A DNA stretch of 64,000 nucleotides from CAWAVN01 sp963825075 (GCA_963825075.1 CAWGRX010000041.1:186001-250000); one strand, 5' to 3'; numbered from the stretch's first letter, positions 8,908-17,635 are shown. Notes: generated by a model not told the origin, from the sequence alone. A program made the numbers and translations.

Positions 8908-9047
8908 TATTCGGAAGGGGCAAAGGCCACACAGGCCACACAGGCGCAAAGTGGTGAGGATTGGGAACGGTTGACATTTCCTTTCGTCCTCGATCTTCTA
9001 TCCTTCATCCACGCCTTCGGATGGAAACGCTTTGAAAGGATCATTCC

Positions 9048-10535
9048 ATGCCCAGCCATGTGTTAGCGCTCGACCAGGGAACCACGTCCAGCCGGGCGAT
9101 TGTGTTCGGGCACGACGGCCGGCCCGCGGGGTCGGCTCAAGAGGAGTTCGAGCAATTCTTTCCCAAGCCCGGCCTCGTGGAGCACGACCCGGAAGCCATC
9201 TGGTCCAGCCAACTGGCCGTGGCCCGGCAATCGCTCCAGGAATCAAAGATCTCTGCGGAGGATATCGCCGCGTTGGGCATTACCAATCAGCGGGAGACGG
9301 TGATCCTCTGGGAAAAGGACACCGGCCATCCCGTCGCGAATGCGATCGTCTGGCAAAGCCGGATCACGTCGGGGATTTGTGACCAGCTCAAAGCCGACGG
9401 CATGGAATCGCTGATCCGCGAAAAAACCGGCCTCGTCATCGACCCTTATTTTTCCGGGACGAAAATTAAATACCTGTTGGATCAGCACGAAGGTTTGCGC
9501 GAGCGGGCGGCGCGAGGGGACGTGCTGTTCGGCACGGTGGATTCGTTTTTGATCTGGCGATTGACCGGGGGCCGGCTGCACATCACGGATTACTCGAACG
9601 CCAGCCGGACGTTGATCTTCAACATCCACACGCTGGATTGGGATGAAGAGCTTCTGAAGGTTTTGGACATCCCCCGCGCGATGCTGCCGGAGGTGCGGAA
9701 CTCCAGCGAAGTCTATGGCGAGACGGACTCCGAACTGTTCGGCCGGGCGATTCCCATTGCGGGAATTGCGGGCGACCAGCAAGCTGCGACTTTTGGACAA
9801 GGCTGCTTTGAACCGGGCGACGCCAAGAACACCTACGGCACCGGTTGTTTCATGCTGATGAACACCGGCCACAATCCCGTGCCGTCCGAGCACGGGTTGT
9901 TGACGACCATCGGCTGGCGGATCGGCGACGAGATCACGTATTGCCTGGAAGGGGCGATCTTCGTCGCGGGGGCCGTCGTGCAATGGCTGCGGGACGGGCT
10001 GGGTTTGATCGCCACCGCCGCCGAGAGCGAACAACTCGCGGCCACGGCGCCGGATTCCGGCGGCGTGTATTTCGTGCCGGCTTTCGTCGGGTTGGGGGCG
10101 CCCTATTGGAATCAAAACGCGCGGGGCACGATCGTGGGTCTCACCCGCGGCACGACCAAAGGCCATCTGGCGCGGGCCGCTTTGGAAGCGATGGCCTATC
10201 AGACCCGCGACGTTTTGGATGCGATGCAAAACGATTCCGGCATCAATCTGAAGAGCCTGAAAGTCGATGGCGGAGCGACCGCAAACAACCTGCTGATGCA
10301 GTTTCAAGCGGACCTCTTAGGCGTGACGGTGGAGCGGCCGGTCGTGCAGGAAACGACGGCCTTGGGAGCGGCGTATCTTGCAGGCCTCGCCGTGGGTTTT
10401 TGGAGCGATCAGAAAGATGTGCATCGCAATTGGGCCTTGGACCGCGAGTTTCAGCCGCAGGACTCTAAAAAGATCTGCGATGCCAAATACGCCCGCTGGC
10501 AAACCGCCGTGAAGCGTTCGCTCGATTGGGAGTAA
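9048..10535 (+). CDS. glpK: Glycerol kinase
   Basis: A 495-residue FGGY-family kinase that phosphorylates glycerol to sn-glycerol 3-phosphate in the cytoplasm. Recognisable sites are LDQGTTSSRAIVF at the N-terminus, ITNQRETVILWEKDTGHP, AGDQQAATFGQGCF (phosphate and ADP site), TYGTGCFMLMNTG, and VDGGATANNLLMQFQADLL near the C-terminus. Length matches the family. AAAGGA upstream supports the start. The gene is monocistronic here; gpsA, which uses the same metabolite pool, is 12 kb away. Confidence 0.96.
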   Translation: MPSHVLALDQGTTSSRAIVFGHDGRPAGSAQEEFEQFFPKPGLVEHDPEAIWSSQLAVARQSLQESKISAEDIAALGITNQRETVILWEKDTGHPVANAIVWQSRITSGICDQLKADGMESLIREKTGLVIDPYFSGTKIKYLLDQHEGLRERAARGDVLFGTVDSFLIWRLTGGRLHITDYSNASRTLIFNIHTLDWDEELLKVLDIPRAMLPEVRNSSEVYGETDSELFGRAIPIAGIAGDQQAATFGQGCFEPGDAKNTYGTGCFMLMNTGHNPVPSEHGLLTTIGWRIGDEITYCLEGAIFVAGAVVQWLRDGLGLIATAAESEQLAATAPDSGGVYFVPAFVGLGAPYWNQNARGTIVGLTRGTTKGHLARAALEAMAYQTRDVLDAMQNDSGINLKSLKVDGGATANNLLMQFQADLLGVTVERPVVQETTALGAAYLAGLAVGFWSDQKDVHRNWALDREFQPQDSKKICDAKYARWQTAVKRSLDWE

Positions 10536-10582
10536 ACGGCAAGCCCCAAAAGAGCCCCGCACGAAGTAAGCGGTGGATTCCG

Positions 10583-11268
10583 CTACTCTTTCGGCAAGCG
10601 GGCGAGGGCTTCGTTGCTGCCGACGACGACCAGCACATCGCCGGCTTCGATCACGTCCTTGGCGCGGGGACGCCGATCACGTTTTGCTTTTTGACCGTGT
10701 TACCCGCCTCGTCGGTGCCCTCGACCGGACGTTTGATGGCGATGAGGTTGACATCGTACCGTCTTCGCAGTTCGAGGATTTGGAGCGACTTGCCGCAGAA
10801 TTCCTTCGGAGCGTGCAGTTCGATCAACGTGTAACCCTCGGCCAGCGTGATGAGATCTTCGAGTTGCGGATTGGCCAGGCTGTGCCCCAGCCGCTCGCCG
10901 GCCTGGATTTCCGGCTGGATGACTTCGTCCGCGCCGATCTGCTTGAAAATCTCGCCATGAAACGCCGTCTGCGCGCGGCAGATGATCCTCGGCACGCCCA
11001 TTTTTTTGAGGATCACCGTGGTGAGCAGCGCCGCTTCAAAGTTCTCCCCGATCGCGACCACGGCGACATCGACCAGATCGATCTCTTGACCGCGGAGGGC
11101 CGCCTGATCGGTCGAGTCCAGTTTCACCGCCACCGCGACTTCATCCCGCAGCTCATTGACAAGCGACATGTTGTGATCGATGGCGATCACTTCCGCCCCA
11201 CTCGCCGTCAACTGCCGGGCCAGCGCCGTTCCAAACCGCCCCAATCCAATCACCGCCACTTTTTGCAC
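10583..11268 (-). CDS. TrkA/KtrA-type potassium channel regulatory subunit, frameshifted near the C-terminus
   Basis: RCK-type regulator of a Trk/Ktr potassium transporter. An RCK_N Rossmann domain (VIGLGRFGTALARQL at residues 5-19, then an acidic end of the second strand) is followed by an RCK_C domain starting near residue 125. The uninterrupted frame stops at 10651 after VPAPRT. One missing base near 10660 restores the frame KDVIEAGDVLVVVGSNE and on to a natural stop at 10583, the usual RCK_C ending. Either the sequence lacks a base or the protein has lost its last 25 or so residues. It lies 111 bp after the TrkH gene, in the same operon. Confidence 0.85.
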
Positions 11269-11379
11269 AGGAGAATCCTTTGTCAGTTGTCAGTTGTCAG
11301 TCAAGGCGAGCCGACCGGCATAAGCCGGCGGGTTCTGCGGAACCAAGACCCAGGTGCTATTGGCTTTCGATTTTCCAAT

Positions 11380-13254
11380 TTATCCCAGCATCACCCGTTC
11401 CACGGGGTAATCGTAATTCGGCTGTTTCGTTTGACCGGCGAGGCCGATCAGGACCGTCAACGGCCCCACGCGGCCGAGAAACATCGTCACAATGATGACG
11501 TATTGCGAAGGCACCGTGAGGGTCTGAGTGTTGACCGCGGAGACGCCCACGGTGGCAAACGCGCTCGTGGCTTCAAATAGGTGATCGAGAAACAAAGATT
11601 CGTTCTGCTCGAAGATCACCAGCAGCATCGTCGTGGTTATGGTGACCAGGATGCCGAGCGCCAAAACCGTGAGCGCCCGGTTGACGACATCATCGGGAAT
11701 CACGCGGTTGCCGACTTCGATCCGCTGCCGGCCTTGGAGGATGCTCGACAACCGCAACAGCGCGAGCGCCAAGACCATAACTTTCACCCCGCCCCCGGTC
11801 GAACCGGGCGCGGCTCCGATAAACATTAAGAAAACCGCAAACAGCTTTGTGGCCGGCTGAAGGGCCGCGTGATCGACGCTGTTAAACCCGGCGGTGCGAA
11901 ACGTCACCGATTGAAACCAGGCATGGGCCATGCGGGTTAGGGCGCCGGGCGGCTCTGCATTGATCGCAACATCACCGGCAGCGGGAGCGGTGGATTCCAG
12001 CAAATAGTAAATCACCGCCCCCAAGATTAAGAGCGAGCCGGTCGTGACCAGCACCAGCCGCGAGGAAATCGACAAATGCGTCCGCACCCGCGAGAGGTTA
12101 AACAGCGGTGGCTTTTTGAGCGACCTGACATAAGACAATGAAACGATCGCAACATTATAGAGCACAGCGAAGCCCAAGCCGCCGATGATAATGAGCGCTG
12201 TGACGACGGCCCACACTTGCCAGCGCATGTCCCAGCCGACAAAGCTTTCCGGCCGGAGTGAAAACCCCGCGTTGCAAAAGGCACTCACGGAATGGAATAC
12301 GCTAAAAAACGCCCGCTCGCCTGGCGGCAGATCGGCCCATAATCCGGAGATTAATACGGCCCCGATCAGTTCGGTCACAAACGTGAACCCGAAGATGCCC
12401 AGCACCAGCCGGCGGACGTGCTCCAATCCGTTGGCTTCCAGCACTTCGTGGAGCGTCGCGCTTTCCCGCATCCGCATCGCCCGTCCGGAGACCACGGCGA
12501 AAAACGCGCCGCAGGTCATAATCCCCAAGCCCCCAATCTGGAACAATCCCATGATGATGGTTTGGCCCAAGGTGCTCCAAAATGCGTTCGGACCGCCGGT
12601 GTCCACGACGATCAAACCCGTGACGCAGCTGGCGCTCGTCGATGTGAACAGCGCCACGCGGAGCCGATCGAGAAACGGAATTTCATCGAACATCCGCGGG
12701 TCGGCGTAGGCTTTGGGGAGCATCAACAGCACCGTCCCCGTGGCGATGAGCACAAGAAACGACCCCACGAGAAGCAAAGCCGGGTTCGTGCCGATGCGGG
12801 CGGTGGACCGGCGGGTGAGGAGAATGGAACTCATAATCGCCCGCAGCACCAGGCAGGATTCCGACCAGAGCAAAAGCGCCCAAGGCCGGCTGAGCGGCTG
12901 CCGGTTCCATTTCTCGACCTGCGGCCAGAACAGAATCAGGCCGACGGTGCCCAAGATCCAGGCCGTGCTGATAATGACCAAAGCCCGGTGCCTGCGATAA
13001 AACGAAGGCTTGGCGAGGCTCCATCGGTAGCGGAAGCCCAGAATCGCGGTCAGGGCAAACATGCACACAAACACCGCGATGCCCAACTCCCACTGCACTT
13101 GCCGGGTGAGATTGTGTAGGCCATGCTGAATCGCCGTCGCCGCCACGCCCAGAACCAACAGCACCGCTTCCACCCCTTTCAGCCGATGGACGGCCAGGGG
13201 GTACATCGTATTCTGAACGGTGATTTGGCGAATGGGATCGGTTGGCCTGCTCAT
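11380..13254 (-). CDS. TrkH/KtrB-type potassium uptake protein
   Basis: A 624-residue membrane protein, the ion-conducting subunit of a Trk/Ktr K+ uptake system that works with the TrkA-like protein encoded just downstream. Four pore-loop repeats are visible: STSASCVTGLIVVD, SVSAFCNAGFSLRPES, VTFRTAGFNSVD and ATSAFATVGVSAV. GAAPGSTGGGVKV precedes the last repeat. The protein is longer than the usual 450-500 residues because about 190 N-terminal residues carry roughly four additional hydrophobic segments before the first repeat. The start is the ATG at 13254. Confidence 0.92.
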   Translation of the reverse strand: MSRPTDPIRQITVQNTMYPLAVHRLKGVEAVLLVLGVAATAIQHGLHNLTRQVQWELGIAVFVCMFALTAILGFRYRWSLAKPSFYRRHRALVIISTAWILGTVGLILFWPQVEKWNRQPLSRPWALLLWSESCLVLRAIMSSILLTRRSTARIGTNPALLLVGSFLVLIATGTVLLMLPKAYADPRMFDEIPFLDRLRVALFTSTSASCVTGLIVVDTGGPNAFWSTLGQTIIMGLFQIGGLGIMTCGAFFAVVSGRAMRMRESATLHEVLEANGLEHVRRLVLGIFGFTFVTELIGAVLISGLWADLPPGERAFFSVFHSVSAFCNAGFSLRPESFVGWDMRWQVWAVVTALIIIGGLGFAVLYNVAIVSLSYVRSLKKPPLFNLSRVRTHLSISSRLVLVTTGSLLILGAVIYYLLESTAPAAGDVAINAEPPGALTRMAHAWFQSVTFRTAGFNSVDHAALQPATKLFAVFLMFIGAAPGSTGGGVKVMVLALALLRLSSILQGRQRIEVGNRVIPDDVVNRALTVLALGILVTITTTMLLVIFEQNESLFLDHLFEATSAFATVGVSAVNTQTLTVPSQYVIIVTMFLGRVGPLTVLIGLAGQTKQPNYDYPVERVMLG

Positions 13255-13392
13255 TGACGAATTCGCAATGCACCCAAAAGTCGATCGTCCGGAAAAACTC
13301 CTTGTTTAATGGAACGTGGGGAAGATCGTAACGGATCTCAACAATCCGTGCCAACACGGTGAGCGGTGTGCCCCGTTAGGGCGGACTTTCCA

Positions 13393-13479
13393 AAATAACG
13401 GTACGGTTAACGCGGCGGCCATTAACCGTTGTTTTCAATTCCGACGTGGACCGCCGCTCACCTTCAACCGTTGTTAGAC
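13393..13479 (-). other. attC-like site 3 (downstream end of cassette cluster)
   Basis: On the minus strand this 87-bp stretch begins with GTCTAAC (fits RYYYAAC, the R'' box), and the TAA in it is the stop codon of the preceding gene. It contains GAGCGGCGGTCC facing GGCCGCCGCG across a spacer, and ends in a degenerate GTTATTT where GTTRRRY is expected. Length, position right after a small gene, and the GCGGCGG stem fit an integron attC site with a decayed R' box. This is inference from pattern, not a covariance-model hit. Confidence 0.5.
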
Positions 13480-14037
13480 CTGTTCCTGTTTGTCCTTCAA
13501 GTCGTAGTACAACTGGTTCCAGTACCTAGCCAATTCAGCGTGCTTCGTTGGTGTGACCATTACATGGTTTTCTGGATCTCGGAAATCACCGCCAAAACAT
13601 ATCGGCTGTTTCAAGTGAAGTTCCAAGCCAACATTTTTTGGATCGATATCCGGTGACGTTCCCGTTGCAGCCAGACGACGAAGGAATTTTTCAAAGCCAT
13701 TGGCGACGACGTCGGCTTGGTCGGTGGGAATCGGTATCAAGGGAATCTTGACGACCGTATCTGTCCCAAAAACAAAAGCAAAGCCTTCGCCGTGCCCGTC
13801 CGCCGCAAACAGGAAGAGTTCTGGGTTGTAATCAGGAATCTGATACGCCTGATTCAATTCGATGAGTTCTTCGAACCGGTAGAGCCGCAGATACTGTTGG
13901 CCCAGGAATCCTTCTTGGCCCGCGATCTCACGTATGTTTTCAAGGTAGTCGGAGGGTACGGCATCGTGAAGCAGACCCTCAGGAGGTTCTTGGAGTTCAA
14001 AGAACGGCCCCGATTGCACCGCGTTCCAGACAGTCAA
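13474..14037 (-). CDS. SMI1/KNR4 (SUKH)-like protein
   Basis: About 187 residues resembling the SUKH superfamily: LPSDYLENIREI-type opening, LRLYRFEELIELNQAY, then PELFLFAADGHGEGFAFV, the characteristic strand region. Many SUKH proteins are immunity proteins against polymorphic toxins, but they also occur orphaned in integron cassettes, as seems so here. The first conventional start is a TTG at 14037. The frame is open upstream only to a TGA near 14078, and AISIREV-like sequence with a GGAGG at 14064-14068 suggests translation may begin at an ATT (14061) or ATC (14055) instead. The stop TAA lies inside the attC-like GTCTAAC. Confidence 0.65.
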   Translation of the reverse strand: MTVWNAVQSGPFFELQEPPEGLLHDAVPSDYLENIREIAGQEGFLGQQYLRLYRFEELIELNQAYQIPDYNPELFLFAADGHGEGFAFVFGTDTVVKIPLIPIPTDQADVVANGFEKFLRRLAATGTSPDIDPKNVGLELHLKQPICFGGDFRDPENHVMVTPTKHAELARYWNQLYYDLKDKQEQV

Positions 14038-14079
14038 AACTTCTCGAATGGAGATGGCAATGCCCTCCGATGTGTGTCA

Positions 14080-14100
14080 GGTCTAACGACCAAGTTAGGC
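14080..14100 (-). other. Short cassette-junction site (GCCTAAC-N6-GTTAGAC)
   Basis: On the minus strand GCCTAAC, six bases, then GTTAGACC: an R''-type box directly next to an R'-type box, with the attC body missing. It sits 10 bp after the stop of the 107-residue gene and just before the SUKH-like gene. It looks like a collapsed or deleted attC site that still marks the boundary. Confidence 0.45.
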
Positions 14101-14110
14101 GGCGGCCGCC

Positions 14111-14434
14111 TTACCAATCCCGCTCGCCCACCCACTCCTCATCGTACTCGAAGCCGCACAGGTCCACGACCCGACCGACTTGCTCGTAAATATCCTCGCT
14201 CTCGATGGTACAGATCCATCCGTCGTCGTCCAGGTCGTTGAAGCGGCGCACGCAGTCATCGACCGCCCGGCGGGCATCGTCCTCGGTGACGCCGGGGCCG
14301 AAGGCAAGCAGTTCGTCGATCAAGCGACGAACGCTGGCCTCGGAAGCCGCGACGCGTTCCGCAGCGACCTCTCCGTCCCAGCCGTCGAAGAACCGCTCCT
14401 CGCGGAGCCGTTGCAACGCCGCGATATCCGCCAT
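14111..14434 (-). CDS. Small hypothetical protein in cassette cluster
   Basis: A 107-residue acidic soluble protein (opens MADIAALQRLREERFFDGWD, with CGFEYDEEWVGE near the end). I do not recognise it. The ATG at 14434 has GAGGGTG six bases upstream; the longer ORF to 14515 would take its first 27 codons from the repeated 188-bp element and is rejected as the main start. The gene follows repeat copy 1 and a TTAGGC junction, and is followed by a GCCTAAC box. Such small, family-less acidic proteins are typical cassette contents. Confidence 0.6.
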   Translation of the reverse strand: MADIAALQRLREERFFDGWDGEVAAERVAASEASVRRLIDELLAFGPGVTEDDARRAVDDCVRRFNDLDDDGWICTIESEDIYEQVGRVVDLCGFEYDEEWVGERDW

Positions 14435-14469
14435 CGAATCACCCTCGCCGGCTCGATTTTCTTCGCCGC

Positions 14470-14687
14470 CTAATGTGGAGTTGAGTGATCGGCGTCTTTG
14501 CTCATGATCACTCAACTCAAGGATCCTTTACCGTCGTCTCCACGACGTCGAATGCAAGACCAAGAAAGCCGATCGCTCCAAAGGAAGGCTAGACCGCCTG
14601 GCTCTCTCGGGATAGGTATGGCGGAACGCCACACCCGTGGAGCCGATCACTCGACTCCACACTAAACCGACACGAGGTCGGTTTAGC
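14470..14687. repeat. 218-bp duplicated structured element, copy 1
   Basis: About 97% identical to 15250-15467 (roughly six substitutions, no gaps, offset exactly 780 bp). It holds a 188-bp core (14474-14661) with 20-bp imperfect terminal inverted repeats, TGTGGAGTTGAGTGATCGGC and GCCGATCACTCGACTCCACA, flanked by CTAA on both sides. A hairpin CTAAACCGACACGAGGTCGG with its partner follows. Internal hairpins include GAGTTGAGTGATC/GATCACTCAACTC. On the minus strand it separates an attC-like end (14688) from the next gene. It is either a MITE inserted at cassette junctions or a gene-less cassette. Confidence 0.75.
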
Positions 14688-14771
14688 GTTACGCATCAGC
14701 GGGCCGGCGGTGTTACGCTGTCCATTCACAGTCCGCGTCATTCGCCGCTCCGGTCGACGCACTCGTTAGAC
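14688..14771 (-). other. attC-like site 2
   Basis: An 84-bp minus-strand stretch starting GTCTAAC (14771-14765) inside the last codons of the preceding gene, with GACCGGAGCGGCG facing CGCCGGCCCGCTG in its body and ending GCGTAACGC where GTTRRRY would stand. The gene stops at 14738, within the site, as is common for cassette genes. The right boundary coincides exactly with the end of the 218-bp repeat. Confidence 0.45.
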
Positions 14772-15244
14772 GCATTCTCATTCAAGTCTTGCCCGCCAAA
14801 TGCACGGCGCACTGTTTCAACTGTTCGATCCAAATGAGCCAATCGTTCCTTCTTCAGCCTGCGTCGCACAATTCCGGCCCTCGCGGCCAAAGAAATCCAG
14901 ACAATTGCGAGAAGGCCGTACCAAACCCCGAGTGTTCGATCAGGCTTCGTCACGTATGCAATAGAGGCGAGCCCGAAGAAGAGCGATAGTAGCAAGTTGC
15001 CCACCAGCGAAGAAGCCGTCCGAGGTTTCCGACAAGATCCGATGATGGCAGCCATCGTCCAAAAACCGAAGAACATCGGCCACCCGAAGGGGATCCGCTC
15101 AAGGACTTCACTGACAATGCGGCACGCTGTGAGAAACGCGACGAAGGCAATGAGCACTCCCAAGGTGTATACGTACGGCTCCCACCACGGCCACTTTGAG
15201 CCAGACTGGTCGCGATCAGGATTCTCAGCGTGTGATCGATCCAT
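14738..15244 (-). CDS. Hypothetical membrane protein in cassette cluster
   Basis: A 168-residue protein with four hydrophobic segments (YVYTLGVLIAFVAFLTACRI, PMFFGFWTMAAIIG, LVGNLLLSLFFGLASIAYV and GVWYGLLAIVWISLAARAG) followed by a charged cytoplasmic-type tail. No family recognised. I start at the ATG at 15244, immediately after TTAGACGCT. The longer ORF to 15295 takes its first codons from the repeat element and opens with the same residues (MSDHEQRRRSL) as the extended frame of the neighbouring gene for that reason only. Confidence 0.6.
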   Translation of the reverse strand: MDRSHAENPDRDQSGSKWPWWEPYVYTLGVLIAFVAFLTACRIVSEVLERIPFGWPMFFGFWTMAAIIGSCRKPRTASSLVGNLLLSLFFGLASIAYVTKPDRTLGVWYGLLAIVWISLAARAGIVRRRLKKERLAHLDRTVETVRRAFGGQDLNENASNECVDRSGE

Positions 15245-15249
15245 AGCGT

Positions 15250-15467
15250 CTAATGTGGACTTGAGTGATCGGCGTCTTTGCTCATGATCACTCAACTCAA
15301 GGATCCTTTACCGTCGTCTCCACGACGTCGAATGCAAGACCAAGAAAGCCGATCGCTCCAAAGGAAAGCTAGACCGCCCGGCTCTCTCGGGTTCGGTATG
15401 GCGGAACGCCACACCCGCGGAGCCGATCACTCGACTCCACACTAAACCGACACGAGGTCGGTTTAGC
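15250..15467. repeat. 218-bp duplicated structured element, copy 2
   Basis: Second copy of the element at 14470-14687, with the same inverted-repeat core (15254-15441), the same CTAA on both flanks and the same following hairpin. It lies between attC-like site 1 (48 bp away) and the four-helix membrane protein gene on the minus strand. Confidence 0.75.
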
Positions 15468-15515
15468 TTGGCTTTAGAATGGTCAATATATCACGTGTAG
15501 GCGGCAAAGTTGTCC

Positions 15516-15600
15516 GCCTAACACGCAGACCGGAAATTGCCACAAGTTGAATTGTAGGCATCGGTTGCTGGTCTGTCACGCCTCGAATTGCGCGTTAGGC
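15516..15600. other. attC-like site 1
   Basis: An 85-bp stretch bounded by GCCTAAC (15516-15522) and GTTAGGC (15594-15600), exact RYYYAAC and GTTRRRY boxes. The boxes extend into an 11-bp inverted repeat GCCTAACACGC / GCGCGTTAGGC with one mismatch. AGACCGG pairs with CTGGTCT inside. The arm spacing is less symmetrical than in classical attC sites. No integrase gene or attI is visible in the window. Confidence 0.55.
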
Positions 15601-15644
15601 TGTTTCCGCCTAGCGCTCATCACTTTCACCATTTGGGGGGCACG

Positions 15645-15842
15645 ATGTCTGAAGAAACCACAACCACCGAAGCACGGCTACTTTCCACCACCGTAGTCAA
15701 AATTCTAGCCGCGGGCAAGATGCCTGCGGTCCAAATCGGGGCCTACACCAGCCAGATGATCGAACTGGCCGTCTCCCGTTCTCCCTATCTCCCCTTCTGC
15801 CGATCTTCGGAAGTCAGGCCGCCGGCGGTGATGCGGATTTGA
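15645..15842 (+). CDS. Small hypothetical ORF, possibly a truncated gene
   Basis: 65 codons from the ATG at 15645, preceded by a strong GGGGGG site, opening MSEETTTTEARLLSTTVVK. The first 45 or so codons look like protein, with an alternating hydrophobic pattern. The last 20 run antisense into the end of the oppositely oriented exported-protein gene, so it may be a 5' gene fragment cut off at about 15780. No family recognised. Confidence 0.3.
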   Translation: MSEETTTTEARLLSTTVVKILAAGKMPAVQIGAYTSQMIELAVSRSPYLPFCRSSEVRPPAVMRI

Positions 15843-17559
15843 TCAGGCTGAAACTGAATGCCGACATAGACCGCATCGAGAACTTGGAGAACGTCAGAGA
15901 GTCGCTTCAGACGTTTCTCGGCTTCTTCGCGGGGCAGGGCGTGGGAGGCGACGGCTTGTTCCAACAGGAAGTCGTGGTGCGCGGAAATGAATTCCCGGAT
16001 GGCCTGCCAACTCACGAACAGCACCTCACCTTCCGGAGGGTGTTGCCGACGGGACCAGACGTGAAATAAAGAACCGGCGGTGAGTTTAGGCTCGGCGGGA
16101 GAGAGAAATTCCGCAATCACTTGCGGGGAACTGGCGAAGACCAGGTAATCGGACGACACGGAATACGCGGGCCGATACGGGCCGACCGATTCCACCCAAT
16201 GCACCTCGCCCGCGGCGTCCGGTTTCGATTTCACGATGGCGGGAGTTTTCGAGTTTTGCATCGCGGCCAGCAAGTTGAAGCCCGTGTTGAGCGCGTTCTC
16301 GAGGGCTCCCCGAATCGTGATCGGATTCTTGTCGGCGGGAACCGGGGGAAGTTCGATGGCCAAGAGCGCATCCACTGGCAGAGCGTCTTTGTCCAACGAT
16401 TCGCGGGGGACGAGATAGAAACCCCAGTTCGGGCGAAATTTGGGCAGCACATCCTCAAACAAATCCAAACCCAACAGGAAGCCCCGCATAATCTGCCGGG
16501 CGTTCTGCCATTGTTGGCGGGCGGGTTCGTCCATCTCGGCGGCGGCGAGATGATCAACGCCCGCCAGGTCCTGCTTGCCCGCAAACACCACCAGCGCCGC
16601 GCGGGCACCTGGTTTAAAAATTGCGGAAACCCGCTGGTCCGGCTGACCCATTGCCGCCAGCGTTCGGGAAGTGCCGTGGGATCGTAGTGCAACACCAAAT
16701 CCACCGCCAAGCCGTCTTTGGCCCGCAAACCGACTGCCGCCGCCCGGCAGCGTTTCCAGAGCGCCGCGGCGAGTTTCTCCGGTTCCGATCGACTTTTGCC
16801 AGAGGTCCAGCCCGTCTTCCACGCCTGGGGGTCAAAATACACTGTGGCCCAGCAATCGGCCGGTAGGGACTTTTCGGCCAATTGATAATTTCCGTTCTCG
16901 CCGAGCGCCGGGTCTTGCGAGCGGTCCAGGCTGCGGCGGATGACGTCGCGTATCGCCTCCTCTTCATCCGACAACGCGAAAATCTCGCCCCGGACGAAAT
17001 AGAACTGCGGCCGGGCCGCTTGGGGATTTTTGCCTTTGAACTCCGTGCGGCGGAAGTATTCGGCTTGGGAAAACGTCAAGGGTTCGAGTTTCACTCGCTC
17101 GTCGCGGTTCCAGACGGAAAGGGCCCTTTGAAGCGCATCGCTGCCGGAAGCCTTGAGCAGTAACACGCCGGCCGGTTTGCCCGCCTCGCGCGGATACGCC
17201 GCAAACACCACCTGCTGTCCGAACAAGCTCATCGCGAACTCGCCCAGCGGCTGCCCGGTTTGCTTCTGGATGTACCCGCCAACGTCCGCCAGTTTTTGAA
17301 ACTCCCGGCTTTGCTTCCAGGCGAGATACGCCGGCAGCTTTTCCACCCGCTCGAACAACACGGAATGCGCAAACTGGGGAATCCGCCGATTCAAGTCCTG
17401 AACCTCCAGGCACAACCCTGCATCGGCCCCGACCAACGAGAGCAACTCCCCGCCGGTTTCATTGTCCTCCGCCCAAGCCAAGGCAGTCCCCCGCGGAACT
17501 CCCATCCCCAAAACGCAAACCCAACCGGCCAGGAACAACAAACAAGAGTGTTTCAACAT
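15785..17559 (-). pseudogene. Exported hypothetical protein gene, one frameshift
   Basis: Joined across one frame change this gives about 590 residues. It opens with a signal peptide (MLKHSCLLFLAGWVCVLGMG) from the ATG at 17559. The first part (to about 16612) reads LVGADAGLCLEVQDLNRRI and further on VDLVLHYDPTALPERW. Near an ATTTTTAAA run the coding continues in the next frame as ALVVFAGKQDLAGVDHL to the stop at 15785. Both halves fit one periplasmic or cell-surface planctomycete protein of the kind that tests per-item values; the function is unknown. It follows a sigma/anti-sigma pair on the same strand, 140 bp downstream, and is probably controlled by it. Confidence 0.6.
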
Positions 17560-17635
17560 GGTTTTGTGCTCAACGGAATTTTCAACCACGGATAATGCGA
17601 ATCGAACGAATAAAGAACCGGCAAAGTCGCTTTGT

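Noticed and set aside
9243..10307. 354-codon minus-strand ORF opposite glpK
   Set aside because: Antisense shadow of glycerol kinase.
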